A stretch of 64,000 nucleotides of DNA from Phaeosaccion multiseriatum (lineage: Eukaryota; Ochrophyta, other classes). Each line of letters opens with the position of its first letter. Position 1 is the stretch's first letter. Made by a program: the position numbers and the translations under genes. Below, piece after piece: positions 11,502-21,207 of the stretch. Under the pieces are notes generated by a model, which saw only the letters and a program-made list of their open reading frames with translations, searched no databases and was not told the DNA's origin. The DNA lies in NCBI GenBank assembly GCA_965112735.1, contig OZ218961.1:1-64000 (forward strand), given 5' to 3'.

Positions 11502-13265
11502 ATGGGGGGGCTGCTGGTACTTGCAGTGCTTCTCACGGAGATTCTGGTGCTGCGGCACTCCTTGGCTATAGACGTGGCCTCAGCAATGCTGCTATCGCCG
11601 GAGCAGCAGCAACAGCGGCGCAATGCCACCCAGGACACGTTTGAAGCTTGTTCGGGGAAGACAAGATCCTCTTCGTGTGGATTGTATTTCGAGCACATTC
11701 CCAAGACAGGCGGAAGTTCATTAACCTCTGCTCTCATGGCAACTTCGACCAACGTGTGCAGCTTTAAAGGCGGGGCGCTAGGCGAAGTGGTCAACATCGC
11801 CATCGCCGTGGGCCTGCACCTTGTGAAGGACGAGAACAAGGCCATGAGCCCTGCCCAGCGCCGCACCGTTAATCGGTGGACGACGTGCGATATTATGACT
11901 TCGCACCGCGGTTTTGGCCTGCCCGACACGTTGCAGCATTTCGGTGCCTCCAAGAAGCGTAGATGGGTAACGCTCCTCCTCCTCCGGGAGCCCCGCGCTT
12001 GGCTGTCTTCGCTGTACACGTATCAGAGGGGAGGTGAAGGGAGGTCGTGCCCCGAGGTGCCCTGCCATGACTTGCACAGGCACACTCTCGGCGACCTCAT
12101 CGATCGGCAAGCTCAGGAAGAGAGCGAAGCACTAACGCTCATGGGCAGGACGAGGGGGCTGGGGAGGGAGGAGGAGGAGGAGGAGGAGGAGGAGGAGGAG
12201 GAGGAGGAGGAGGAGGAGGAGGAGGAGGAGGAGGAGGAGGAGGAGGAGGAGGAGGAGGAGGAGGAGGAGGAGGAGGAGGAGGAGGAGGAGGAGGAGGAGG
12301 AGGAGGAGGAGGAGGAGGAGGAGGAGGAGGAGGAGGAGGAGGAGGAGGAGGAGGAGGAGGAGGAGGAGGAGGAGGAGGAGGAGGAGGAGGAGGAGGAGGA
12401 GGAGGAGGAGGAGGAGGAGGAGGAGGAGGAGGAGGAGGAGGAGGAGGAGGAGGAGGAGGAGGAGGAGGAGGAGGAGGAGGAGGAGGAGGAGGAGGAGGAG
12501 GAGGAGGAGGAGGAGGAGGAGGAGGAGGAGGAGGAGGAGGAGGAGGAGGAGGAGGAGGAGGAGGAGGAGGAGGAGGAGGAGGAGGAGGAGGGGGCGGGAC
12601 CGGGGCTCGGTCATGTCCATGTCCCCAGTCCAAGCGGACCTCGAGAAGGTGGGGTTAGGGCTAGAGCCGGCCCTGCAAAGCGACGACGAGCAGCAGGTGC
12701 CCGGCAGCAGGCGGAGGCCCTGCCTCCCATGCTTTGGTCCGAGAAGAGCCCCCTCCTGCTTCGAGTGGCGAGCAAGGTTTGCCAAGACCAGGGGGTCGCC
12801 GTGTTTGGAAGCACCACCCCTCAGCAACAGCAGCAACGGAACTACAAAGAACTTTGCCTCCAAGCGGCGATTCACAGGGAAAAGTTTTTCTTGTTCAACC
12901 ACTTTGTGTGGGACATTTGCGGGGCCGAGTGTCTGGTGCGCTGGGACCAAGTGGGGCTGGGGGAGGCCCTGGACATTGCAAAGCACAACCTTCTCACCAA
13001 GGTGCATGTGGTGGGGGTTGTGGAGCAGATGGACCACTTTTGGGCCGTCCTGAAGGGGCAAGAATTGGTCAAGGGGCTGCCCAAGAAAGTGCCCCACAAG
13101 AACCGCAAGGGCACGTCACAGCAGGTCCGGGACAGGGAGGAACTCACCCCCCTGCAGGAGCAGCGGCACAGGCAGCTGAGATGGGCCGACTTTGAGCTGT
13201 ACAACTTTGCCGTGGCCATCGTGGAGAGTGACAAGCAGCATGCCAGGCAGAGGCAGAGAGACTAA
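11502..13265 (+). CDS. Type II membrane sulfotransferase-like protein with a ~140-residue poly-Glu insert
   Basis: The ATG at 11502 begins 587 codons without an intron. Residues 2-17 (GGLLVLAVLLTEILVL) form a signal anchor. HIPKTGGSS at 65-73 fits the 5'-phosphosulfate-binding motif of the sulfotransferase-2/3 family. LLLREPRAWLSSLY at about 159-172 fits the 3'-phosphate-binding motif (RxPxxRxxS type), although the second Arg is Trp here. Such enzymes move sulfate from PAPS to glycans in the Golgi lumen. From about residue 223 the frame enters some 140 consecutive Glu codons from a (GAG)n array. After the array a typical tail follows (HNLLTKVHVVGVVEQMDHFW, then WADFELYNFAV). Just after the array, another frame (12613 onward, MSMSPVQADLEKVG...) looks more protein-like than the continuing one, so a frameshift or a spliced-out repeat is possible. 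The stop lies inside a 36-bp tandem repeat. Confidence 0.7.
   Translation: MGGLLVLAVLLTEILVLRHSLAIDVASAMLLSPEQQQQRRNATQDTFEACSGKTRSSSCGLYFEHIPKTGGSSLTSALMATSTNVCSFKGGALGEVVNIAIAVGLHLVKDENKAMSPAQRRTVNRWTTCDIMTSHRGFGLPDTLQHFGASKKRRWVTLLLLREPRAWLSSLYTYQRGGEGRSCPEVPCHDLHRHTLGDLIDRQAQEESEALTLMGRTRGLGREEEEEEEEEEEEEEEEEEEEEEEEEEEEEEEEEEEEEEEEEEEEEEEEEEEEEEEEEEEEEEEEEEEEEEEEEEEEEEEEEEEEEEEEEEEEEEEEEEEEEEEEEEEEEEEEEEEEEEEEEEEEEEEEEEEEEEEEEEEEEGAGPGLGHVHVPSPSGPREGGVRARAGPAKRRRAAGARQQAEALPPMLWSEKSPLLLRVASKVCQDQGVAVFGSTTPQQQQQRNYKELCLQAAIHREKFFLFNHFVWDICGAECLVRWDQVGLGEALDIAKHNLLTKVHVVGVVEQMDHFWAVLKGQELVKGLPKKVPHKNRKGTSQQVRDREELTPLQEQRHRQLRWADFELYNFAVAIVESDKQHARQRQRD
12168..12591 (+). repeat. (GAG)n trinucleotide array, ~141 copies
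   Basis: About 424 bp of essentially perfect GAG repeats lie inside the sulfotransferase-like reading frame. Copy changes of a 3-bp unit keep the downstream frame open. Confidence 0.97.
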
Positions 13266-13412
13266 ACAGAAGGCCTAGCAGCATGCCAGGCAGAGAGACT
13301 AAACAGAAGGCCTAGCAGCATGCCAGGCAGAGAGACTAAACAGAAGGCCAAGGTACCAGGCAGAGAGACTAAACAGAAGGCCAAGGTACCAGGCAGAGAG
13401 ACTAAACAGAAG
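13238..13412 (+). repeat. Tandem repeat at the sulfotransferase stop codon
   Basis: Five copies of a ~30-36 bp unit built on CAGGCAGAGAGACTAAACAG. The first copy supplies the last codons and the stop of the gene; the remaining copies are 3' UTR. Confidence 0.9.
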
Positions 13413-14040
13413 GTTCTAAGGGCCAAGGTATTAAAGAGGCACTGTAACAAGACGCGCGTAGGCTTGACGGGTACCCACGAGACAGATTGATGCCTTACAG
13501 CACAGGAGGCAGAGCCGTTCATAGCGGACAACATCGATGCGGAGCTTACAAATATCGCGTTTTTATAAGTACACAATACTACTGCAGTTCCCTTTAGGTA
13601 TTCCTGCAGTCCTGCCCTGCCCCCACCTTCAGCTAACGCCCATGCCCACTGTCCGCCTCTGGCTTTGATTCCTCCGATCCATCCCGGTGAAGCATGTGAA
13701 GCAGCGCCGGGCCTCCCCTGTCCATCTCAGCTTCCCAACTGCCGCCGCTGCTGTTACTGCTGTATCACCAATTGCTACTGCCACCCGTTGTCGGAGTCAG
13801 TCTTCTGCGCCTTCGCCGCCCTCCCTTCTCTCGCTCTTCTTGCCCAAAGTGCATTGACTTTTACCGCCAGCTTGGTACTGCGTCGAAGGACCGAGGGCAC
13901 TGAAGTAAAGGAATGAGCAGGCAGATTATGTAGACCTCAGGCACGGAAAGTGCCCAACCCGCCCATTCACAGGGGCACCACCGGTGAGCGACACTTCAGT
14001 CTCCTCCTTGGCCCTACGTGAGCAGGTGCTCTAAATGATG
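13413..14040. other. Spacer without recognisable gene
   Basis: Unique sequence downstream of the sulfotransferase-like gene. It contains one copy of a dispersed word (CTGCTGTATCACCAATTGCT, 13757-13776). Short open frames show no family resemblance. Confidence 0.5.
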
Positions 14041-14325
14041 GCTACTCTCTGCGGCTCTCTAATGCCAGCTTGCTACTCTCTGCTTCTCTCTAATGCCAGC
14101 TTGCTACTCTCTGCTTCTCTCTAATGCTAGCTTGCTACTCTCTGCTACTCTCTAATGCCAGCTTGCTACTCTCTGCTGCTCTCTAATGCCAGCTTGCTAC
14201 TCTCTGCTGCTCTCTAATGCCAGCTTGCTATTCTCTGCTGCTCTCTAATGCCAACTTGCTACTCTCTGCGGCTCTCTAATGCCAACTTGCTACTCTCTGC
14301 TGCTCTCTAACTTAGAACTTGCTAC
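14041..14325. repeat. 31-bp minisatellite, ~9 copies
   Basis: The unit GCTACTCTCTGCTGCTCTCT followed by AATGCCAGCTT is repeated about nine times with point differences. It lies downstream of the minus-strand hypothetical gene ending at 14397. Confidence 0.95.
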
Positions 14326-14396
14326 TCTAGCTGCAGGGATGGAGGCTACCCCTCCCCGCCGTTCTCACTGGCCCAGATTCTCGCTGAGCTTGGAGC

Positions 14397-15503
14397 CTAA
14401 ATGGAGCCCCTGAGCCGTCCCCGCCCGCCCTGCTCGTCCCGCGCCTCCCCTTCCCAGCCCTCGGCCGGCCGTGATGAAGGCCTACCGCCGCCGCCGCCGC
14501 TGCCGCCCCTCAGCGACGACAGCTCCCCGCCTTGTGCTGCCCCCCCCCCACCCTCCCTTTGACTCCTCTGGTCCTCAGTGGGAGCCTCCGGTGGCCGCCG
14601 CCGGACTGAGTGTCCCCTTTGCCTCTGCCCATGCACTTCTTGGTCTTTCCGCGCTGCCCACTCTGCTGCCCCCCCTGGGCTCTCTGCTGCCCCCCCCGTG
14701 CCCTCTGCTACCCCCCCTGGCCCTTTCCGGAGGCCTCGATATTCTGCCCGACGCTGCCTCTCGTTGGCGAGCATCTCGCTGGTGTCCTGTCCAGTGTGCC
14801 TTTCGTTGGTGTCCTGTCCAGTCTGCCTTTCCCCCTGTGGCGCTGGGCCTGACCTAAGCCCTGGGCCTGCGGCATCACTCCCGTCCTCGTCTTCCTCGTC
14901 AAAGAGTAGCGCTCCCCTCAGCTTGTGTCGCTTCTTCACCAAAGCTTCCAGCGAGATATGCGGGGGCTCCTCCTGCTCTCCCCTCTCCAAATGCTCCATG
15001 TGCTCCTCGAGGGCCTCGTTGGACGCCCTCCACATATGCGCCCCAAGCGTGGTCCGAGGAGAGTCCCCCCGCTCAGCCCTCTTGCTCACAAAGAAGCTGG
15101 CCAAGCCCGCAATGCCTCCGTCGGGGTCGATTGCCGCGTAGAACATGTCTGCAGAGGCCTCCTCAGCGTCTTGTTGGCCTCGTCCTGCTGCTGCCGCCTC
15201 TGCCTGATGCAGCTCTGTTCGATGCACCTCGCGAGCCCCTCTGAACCGTTGTGCCCGAGGCGCCGCCGCCTCCCGCTCCTCATGTGGCTGCAGCGCTGGG
15301 GAGGAGATGCCATGCACCGCCATCATGCACAGACCCGCCCCTGCCAGCAGGCGGCTCAGGCCCACCACCACTGGCACCACCACCATAGCTAAGGAGTATG
15401 TCGCTGCTGTCTCGCTGGCTGCGTTTGTCCTGGTTAGCTTTTGCTTTAGCACAGCTATCTGTACCATACAACAAAACAGCACGCCGTCGTCGGAGCATAC
15501 CAT
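14397..15503 (-). CDS. Hypothetical single-pass membrane protein
   Basis: A 368-codon frame that I do not recognise. A hydrophobic segment (MVVVPVVVGLSRLLAGAGLC, about residues 40-59) looks like a signal anchor. Next comes a charged region with a conserved-looking core (about residues 119-205: ADMFYAAIDPDGGIAGLASF ... SLEALVKKRHKLRGALLFDE). The C-terminal half is low-complexity, with GQDTNERHTGQDT and Gly/Ala-rich repeats. The true start may be the Met at 15467 or at 15386, since the divergent gene's ATG at 15580 leaves little promoter for the upstream start. Composition suggests a real but fast-evolving gene. There is no functional evidence. Confidence 0.45.
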   Translation of the reverse strand: MVCSDDGVLFCCMVQIAVLKQKLTRTNAASETAATYSLAMVVVPVVVGLSRLLAGAGLCMMAVHGISSPALQPHEEREAAAPRAQRFRGAREVHRTELHQAEAAAAGRGQQDAEEASADMFYAAIDPDGGIAGLASFFVSKRAERGDSPRTTLGAHMWRASNEALEEHMEHLERGEQEEPPHISLEALVKKRHKLRGALLFDEEDEDGSDAAGPGLRSGPAPQGERQTGQDTNERHTGQDTSEMLANERQRRAEYRGLRKGPGGVAEGTGGAAESPGGAAEWAARKDQEVHGQRQRGHSVRRRPPEAPTEDQRSQREGGGGAAQGGELSSLRGGSGGGGGRPSSRPAEGWEGEARDEQGGRGRLRGSI

Positions 15504-15579
15504 TGTAACGGCTTTTGGTGACTTGGAGATGCGGCAGGACGCCAGAGAGGATTATCCAGACATACGGACTGAGAGCAAG
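15504..15579. promoter_or_regulatory. Putative bidirectional promoter (hypothetical / MDAR)
   Basis: This is the interval between two divergent start codons. If the downstream Met of the minus-strand gene is used, it widens to about 110-190 bp. No TATA-like box is obvious. Confidence 0.3.
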
Positions 15580-18500
15580 ATGGTCGCGTGCCCTTCTCCA
15601 CGGAGACACAGCGGAGCGAGTAGCAGTGGCAGCGAGGGAAGCAGCAGCAGCAGGAGAGGGAGCCGCGAGAAGGATGCAGCAGATGCCGTAGCGGCGAGCT
15701 CGCTGGACTTGCTGGGCTACTCTGCGCAGAGAAGGATGTCCGCCGCCCTCATGACACCAAATCTCATGGCCCTCACAGAGGCGGACACCGATGGCAAGAA
15801 GGGAGAGGAGCTCTCGTTCGACCTCGTGTGTTTGGGCGGGGGGGTGGTGGCGGGCTATTGGGCAGACGTGAGTGTTGTGTGGAGGGTGCAGTCTAATAAA
15901 TCGGGAGAGGGGAGGAAATGACCCAGCTCTCTGCCATCTCTGTTGCCGTACTGTGCCAACACTTGCTGACTTCCGCTGCTGCTGATGCTGCTGCTGCTTT
16001 TATAATTGGTTGTTTAATTGTTTGGGGATCCTCCAGGAGATTGGCGCTATTCGAAAGGAGAGAGGAGAGGGTGGTGATGACTTCACCGCGGCCATTATCA
16101 GCGCCTACCCTTCTCCCCTGGCCCCTTATGAGCGGCCCGCGTGCTCCAAGGGCTTTCTTGACTCTACTCTTGACGCGGACAAGGCTCGCGACCCCGCCCA
16201 GGGGGGCTTCCCCTTCACGTGCAAAGGCAGCGGAGGGCAGCCCCACGACGAGTCCTTCTACGATCAGGCCGGTATAACGCTGCTGCACAGCTTCCAGGCC
16301 TTCGACGCCGACCTGGACGCCAAGTATCTTCTACTGCGCAGGTAGGTGTGGAGGGTGCTTTGTCCTGCCGGTCACTCACTCATTCTCACTGACTCTACGC
16401 AACTCAACTCACTCACTCACTCACTCACTCACTCACTCACTCACTCACTCACTCACTCACTCACTCACTCACTCACTCACTCACTCACTCACTCACTCAC
16501 TCACTCACTCACTCACTCACTTAACTCACTCACTCTCTCACTCATTCACTCACTCACCGCTCACTCTCTCTCACTCACTCGCTCAATCTCTCTCTCACTC
16601 ACTCACTCACTTGCTCACTCACCGCTCACTCACTCGCTCATCCACTCACTCACTCACTCACTCAACTCACTCTTAGGGTGATACTCAGCGCCGGTACAGC
16701 CGTGGACTCGTCCTCTGACTTTGACTCGGAGGAGGAAGAAGAAGAGGCCGAGGAGGAAAGCTCCGACGGACAGCAGCCTCACTCCAGCAGCCCCGATGCC
16801 GGCCCCACCGCGGCGCCGCCCTGCCTCAAAGTCGTGTATAAAGGAACAGTCAAGGTGCGGCGGCGAAAGTGCCATGCTGAGTGCTCCTTGCACGACTGCC
16901 TTCTTCCATGTTCTGTCGCCCTCGGACGGCCTTGGAGCGCATTGTTGACTTACACCTTCCCCAGTGCGGTGGCCCGAGCTCTCTCTTGTGGGAGTCCTCG
17001 CCGCCCTCCCGGCCCTCACCCTGCCCTCTCCATGCCCCACTTAGTATGCCCAATGCGGTGCCCATTCTGACGCCCGCCCGCCTCCCCTCTGCCATCTCCT
17101 GCCATCTACCCGCTTCTCAGGTGTTCTTCAAGCAACTCGTTGTGGCGACGGGATCCCGCCCCCGCCATCTCAGCAGCCTGAGCCCCAACCATACCCGTAG
17201 TACAGGCCCTTGTCTACCCCCCGCCCAGTGCCATCCGAGTCATGGTCCGAGTCAGAGCCCCCCCCGCAGCGCCATTGAAAGCGCATGCTTCTCCACACGG
17301 CACACAGACCTCAAGCTGCCATCTGGTGCAGAGGGAGAGCCCGCTCCTTCAGCCTCCCCCGCTCTGCTGGGCAGGTACGGCTTCGGCTCCGTGCACGTGC
17401 TAAAGGACTGGGGCGATTCAGTCAAGCTTCTGGCCGCCATGCGCAGCTCCGAGGCGGAGGCGCAGGAGCTGTGCAGAGACAGCGTGCTTGTGGCAGGGGC
17501 GGGCTTCGTCGCGGTAGAGGCTGCTGCAGGTGCGTGCGCGTGTGAGTGCGTGGGGGGGTGCGCGCGTGAGTGCGTGAGTGCGAGAGTGGGTGCGTTTGCG
17601 AGTCGTTCCCCGGAGGACGGCGTATGCGTGTGTACATGTGCCGTTCTCAATCCTTCGCCTCACTCCTTGCCCTCCCTGCCCATACACCTCTCTCTCGCGC
17701 CTCCCTCCCCTTCGTCTCCCTCGACTTGGCAAGAAAACCCATGCGCGTGCCCATTGACCCCTCCCCTGCCAATTACCCCCTCCCCTGCCCTGCCCTCCCT
17801 GCCCATACGCCTTGCTCTCCCTCCCTCTGCCTCGCAGCCATCGCCACACACTGTCCCGATGTGCGCGTGACGATGGTGCTGCCTGGCAAGCACATCTATG
17901 CGCCATCCAAGAGGGGCTCTGGCCTGGGGTTGGGAGTGGGCTTTTCTGAGACAATGGCCTCGGCTTACGAGAAGCACATGATTAGAGCGGGAGTGCAGTT
18001 CGCCAGGGGCTACCGCGTCGAGCGCCTCTGGTGGGTGGATGGGTGGATGGGTGGGTGGCTGAGCGGGTTGTTCAGTGGGTGGGTTCGTGGGTACGTGGGG
18101 CGGCGTCTCCTGAGTGGTGGAGTACGAGTGGTGATGTAGAGACCTTAGGGTTAGACCTACGGGGCCATGGGCGGCAGGGGGCGGTGCGGTGGTCTCCCCT
18201 TTGGGGCAGACGTTGAAGGTGGAAGGGACGCCCCATCTTCCCGCCCGGCCTCTTCTTGTCTCTATTTCTCTCCCCTTTCGCTCTCTCTCCCTCTCCCGCT
18301 CTCCTCTCCTCTCTCCCTCTCCCCTCCCCCCCTCTGTCTCTCCCCCTCTCTTTCCGTCTCTCACTGTACTCCCCTCTTCCCCGCTCTGCGTGCAAACAAA
18401 CAGGGGCCTGGAGGAAAGCGGCTCCTTCTGTACCCTGGAGGGCCCGCCCAACTCTCTGAAGCGAACCATGCCCCGACCGTTCCTCGCCGCCAACCCTCTG

Positions 18501-20717
18501 TACTTCAGCGAATGCAGGGGGCTCGTGCTACGCTCCACTGAGGACGGGGAGGAAGTGCGCATGCCCGGCAGGTTCGTGGTTTTGGGCATTGGCTCGCTGC
18601 CCAACTCCGACCTTTTCCAAGGCAAGCTGGCCCTAGCCCCCGACCAGGTGAGTGAGTGAGTGACTGACTGACTGACTGAATGAGTGAGTGAGTGAGTGAG
18701 TGAGTGAGTGAGTGAGTGAGTGAGTGAGTGAGTGAGTGAGTGAGTGAGTGAGTGAGTGAGTGAGTGAGTGAGTGAGTGAGTGAGTGAGTGAGTGAGTGAG
18801 TGAGTGAGTGAGTGAGTGAGTGAGTGAGTGAGTGAGTGAGTGAGTGAGTGAGTGAGACGGCAAGGGCAAGAGGGCCGTACAGAGCTTCCCTCCACAGGAA
18901 GGCCGTGTGAGAGGTGCTCGTGTTGGAGGGGATGGTCGGGGTTGACTTCTGCCGATCCTCTCCTTAATATGTGAGAGTGTGTGCGCGTGTGTGTCTGTAT
19001 GTGTCTGTATGTGTCTGTCTGTGTGTGTGTCTGTGTGTGTGTGCTTGTGTATGTGTCTGTGTGTGTCTGTGTGTGTCTGTGTGTGTCTGTGTGTATGGAT
19101 GTCTTCTTCCCTCCTATATGTTTTGTTGTCTTCTGCATTCGTGCATTCTTCTAACGAAGAAGCCTCCTCTCCCCATCCATCCCCTCCTCTCCCCATCCAT
19201 CCCCTCCACAGAGCATCCGCACCGATTCTTCCCTGCGCACTTCACACCCTTCGGGGAGGATCTTTGCCGCCGGAGACGTGGCCACCTTCCCTATGCAAGG
19301 GGGGGGGAGAGAAGGGGACGGCCGTAGTGGGGGAGGGGTCACAGAGGGGAGAGTAGAGCACGTAGAGAACGCGCGGAGTATGGTGAGTGAGAGGAGGAGC
19401 AGGGGAAGAGCAGAAAGGTGTGCCTAAGCTGCTGCCAGGGCAAGGCCGCCATGCGCTGTATGATACGACGCACGCACGACTAACGCTGACCCCTCCCCTC
19501 TTTTTCGGCTGTCACCCTTCTCTGCTGACCCCCTCCGTTGGTCATCCTCCCCCCAAAAGGCTCGGTACGTCGCTCGCGCGATGCTGAGCCCCTCCAACGG
19601 CAGTCATACGGGCAACAGCGGCAGTCCTGACACCAGCAGCAGAGTCACAGACGAGCAACTCAGGCCGTACCACCATGTCCCCTTCTTCTACTCCAAGTTC
19701 CTGGGCCTAAACTGGATGTTCGCAGGTATGCTGCCACCGCCTGCTCATATACCTCTCAGCTTCACGCTACCACCTGCCCCTATTCCTCTAATCTTTCGAT
19801 GCTCCTCCTCCTCCTCCTCCTCCTCCTCCTCCTCCTCCTCCTCCTCCTCCTCCTCCTCCTCCTCCTCCTCCTCCTCCTCCTCCTCCTCCTCCTCCTCCTC
19901 CTCCTCCTCCTCCTCCTCCTCCTCCTCCTCCTCCTCCTCCTCCTCCTCCTCTCCACGACCGCCTCCTCCTCCTACTACTACTACACCCATACACATCTCT
20001 TTAAAGGCTCCATGGTGGGCGAGGCAGTGACGCTTGGGCTACAGGACTTCGGCGCCACGAAACGCTTCGGCGTGTTTTGGGTGCACACAAGGAGCAGGGA
20101 GGAGGGGGGCAGGGAGGACGAGCGGCCGAGGGTGTGCGGCGCCTTCCTGGAGGGGGGAGTGGAGGGGGAGAAGGACGTGCTCGAGCACATTGCAAGGGAA
20201 AGGCCCGTGCTGCTCACCACCAAGAGTCTTTCCAAGATCTCGCTTGACGCCTTCCTCGCCGATCCACACTGCCTCACTCCGCAGGTGTGTTCTGGCGGCT
20301 GTAAGAAGGGGAGAGAGAGAGACTTGTGCTCGGCACAAGCTTCATCATGTGCCCCCCTCTACGCTTTGGCTTTCTCATCTCCTCCGGCCCAGTCGGTCTT
20401 AACACTTACTACCTTCCTTCCTCTTGTCCTGACATCTTTGTCCTCTAACCCTTGTCCTGACACTCTTTCAGGAGCTGGGCAAGGGCGAGTTCTACGCTGA
20501 CACCGACCCCGAGAGCGTGTTGGCGGCCTTCCGCAAGTACGAGGTGTCGGGACAGGGCATGCAGGCCACGGTGAGGTGTCAGGACGTGGGCCGCATCATG
20601 GCGCTGTTGGGGGCCAATTGGGTGGAGGCGGAGCTTGCGGACGCGGTGAGGGGCATGGACCCCTTGGACAGCGGTTACATCTCGCAGCAGAGCTTCACCA
20701 AGTGGTGGATGGGTTGA
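15580..20717 (+). CDS. Monodehydroascorbate reductase-like FAD/NAD oxidoreductase with C-terminal EF-hand-like domain
   Basis: Ten exons, 825 residues: 15580-15867, 16037-16341, 16677-16854, 17121-17529, 17838-18030, 18404-18647, 19212-19382, 19560-19725, 20007-20284, 20472-20717. All junctions are GT-AG and in frame. FDLVCLGGGVVAGYWA (about 80-95) is the FAD-binding Rossmann motif. AIISAYPSPLAPYERPACSK is the conserved flavin segment, and LVVATGSRP follows. VLVAGAGFVAVEAA (about 379-392) is the NAD(P)H fold. RIFAAGDVATFP (about 555-566) and the later PYHHVPFFYSKFLGLNWMF block match monodehydroascorbate reductase, which regenerates ascorbate from its radical using NAD(P)H. The N-terminus is Ser-rich, with no clear targeting signal. 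The last exon adds a calmodulin-like pair. Its better loop (DPLDSGYISQQS, from about residue 807) lacks the Glu at position 12, so Ca2+ binding is doubtful. AIF-type reductases are the closest alternative. Confidence 0.85.
16403..16520 (+). repeat. (CTCA)n microsatellite in MDAR intron 2
   Basis: Tetranucleotide array, with decayed CTCA copies continuing to the acceptor at 16676, so nearly the whole intron (16342-16676) is repeat-derived. Confidence 0.95.
18648..18855 (+). repeat. (GTGA)n microsatellite starting at the MDAR intron 6 donor
   Basis: The intron begins GTGAGTGAGTGAG at 18648 and continues as GTGA/CTGA repeats for about 200 bp. The 5' splice site is itself the first repeat unit. 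A (GT)n-rich stretch follows at about 18970-19095. Confidence 0.95.
19800..19950 (+). repeat. (CTC)n array in MDAR intron 8
   Basis: About 50 perfect CTC units in the intron between exons ending 19725 and starting 20007. Together with its pyrimidine bias the array could act as an extended polypyrimidine tract. Confidence 0.95.
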
Positions 20718-21207
20718 CCAACTCAGTGAGGCCGGCCTCAGAGTGATAGCTCGCTCGCACCACGGGATGGCAGTGGATGGACGGGGGAAGCGGTGTCTCG
20801 GCTGATCAACTGACCGACCTCACAGTTGGTTGGAATGACCAACAAGCCTCAAGGGCCTCACAGTGGACCCGCGGGCAGTGCATGGTGGACGGACTACGTG
20901 GTGTTGAGCTCAATGGATCCACCCCTCGAGGCTCGAGGCTCAGTATTCCGACGGTATTGACGGTATTGACGGTATTAGCGGGTATTGACGGTATTGACGG
21001 CATTCCAACGGTATCGATCATGTGGACCAGCCAGTTCTTTGTCGAAACGCTCCACAGTCCACACGGACTGGGGCCTTTGCGGGCGTCTTTTTCTAGCACC
21101 AGCTGCTCTCCACTCGCCACAGCAGCTGGCAAAAGTGCGCTGTATCACCAACTTCCGCGAAAAACGGGCCGTCTATTTTTTTTTTTCCTTTTTGTATAAC
21201 GCTCTGT
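20718..21207. other. Spacer with a 9-bp repeat
   Basis: Between MDAR and the glycosyltransferase gene. Contains GGATGGCAGTGGATGG (20764-20779), an ATTGACGGT 9-mer repeated about six times at 20945-21016, one GCTGTATCACCAACTTCCG word (21139-21157), and a T run just before the next ATG. No gene is seen. Confidence 0.6.

Noticed and set aside
12132-13097. Long minus-strand frames of poly-Leu and poly-Pro
   Set aside because: They are antisense readings of the (GAG)n array opposite the sulfotransferase frame.
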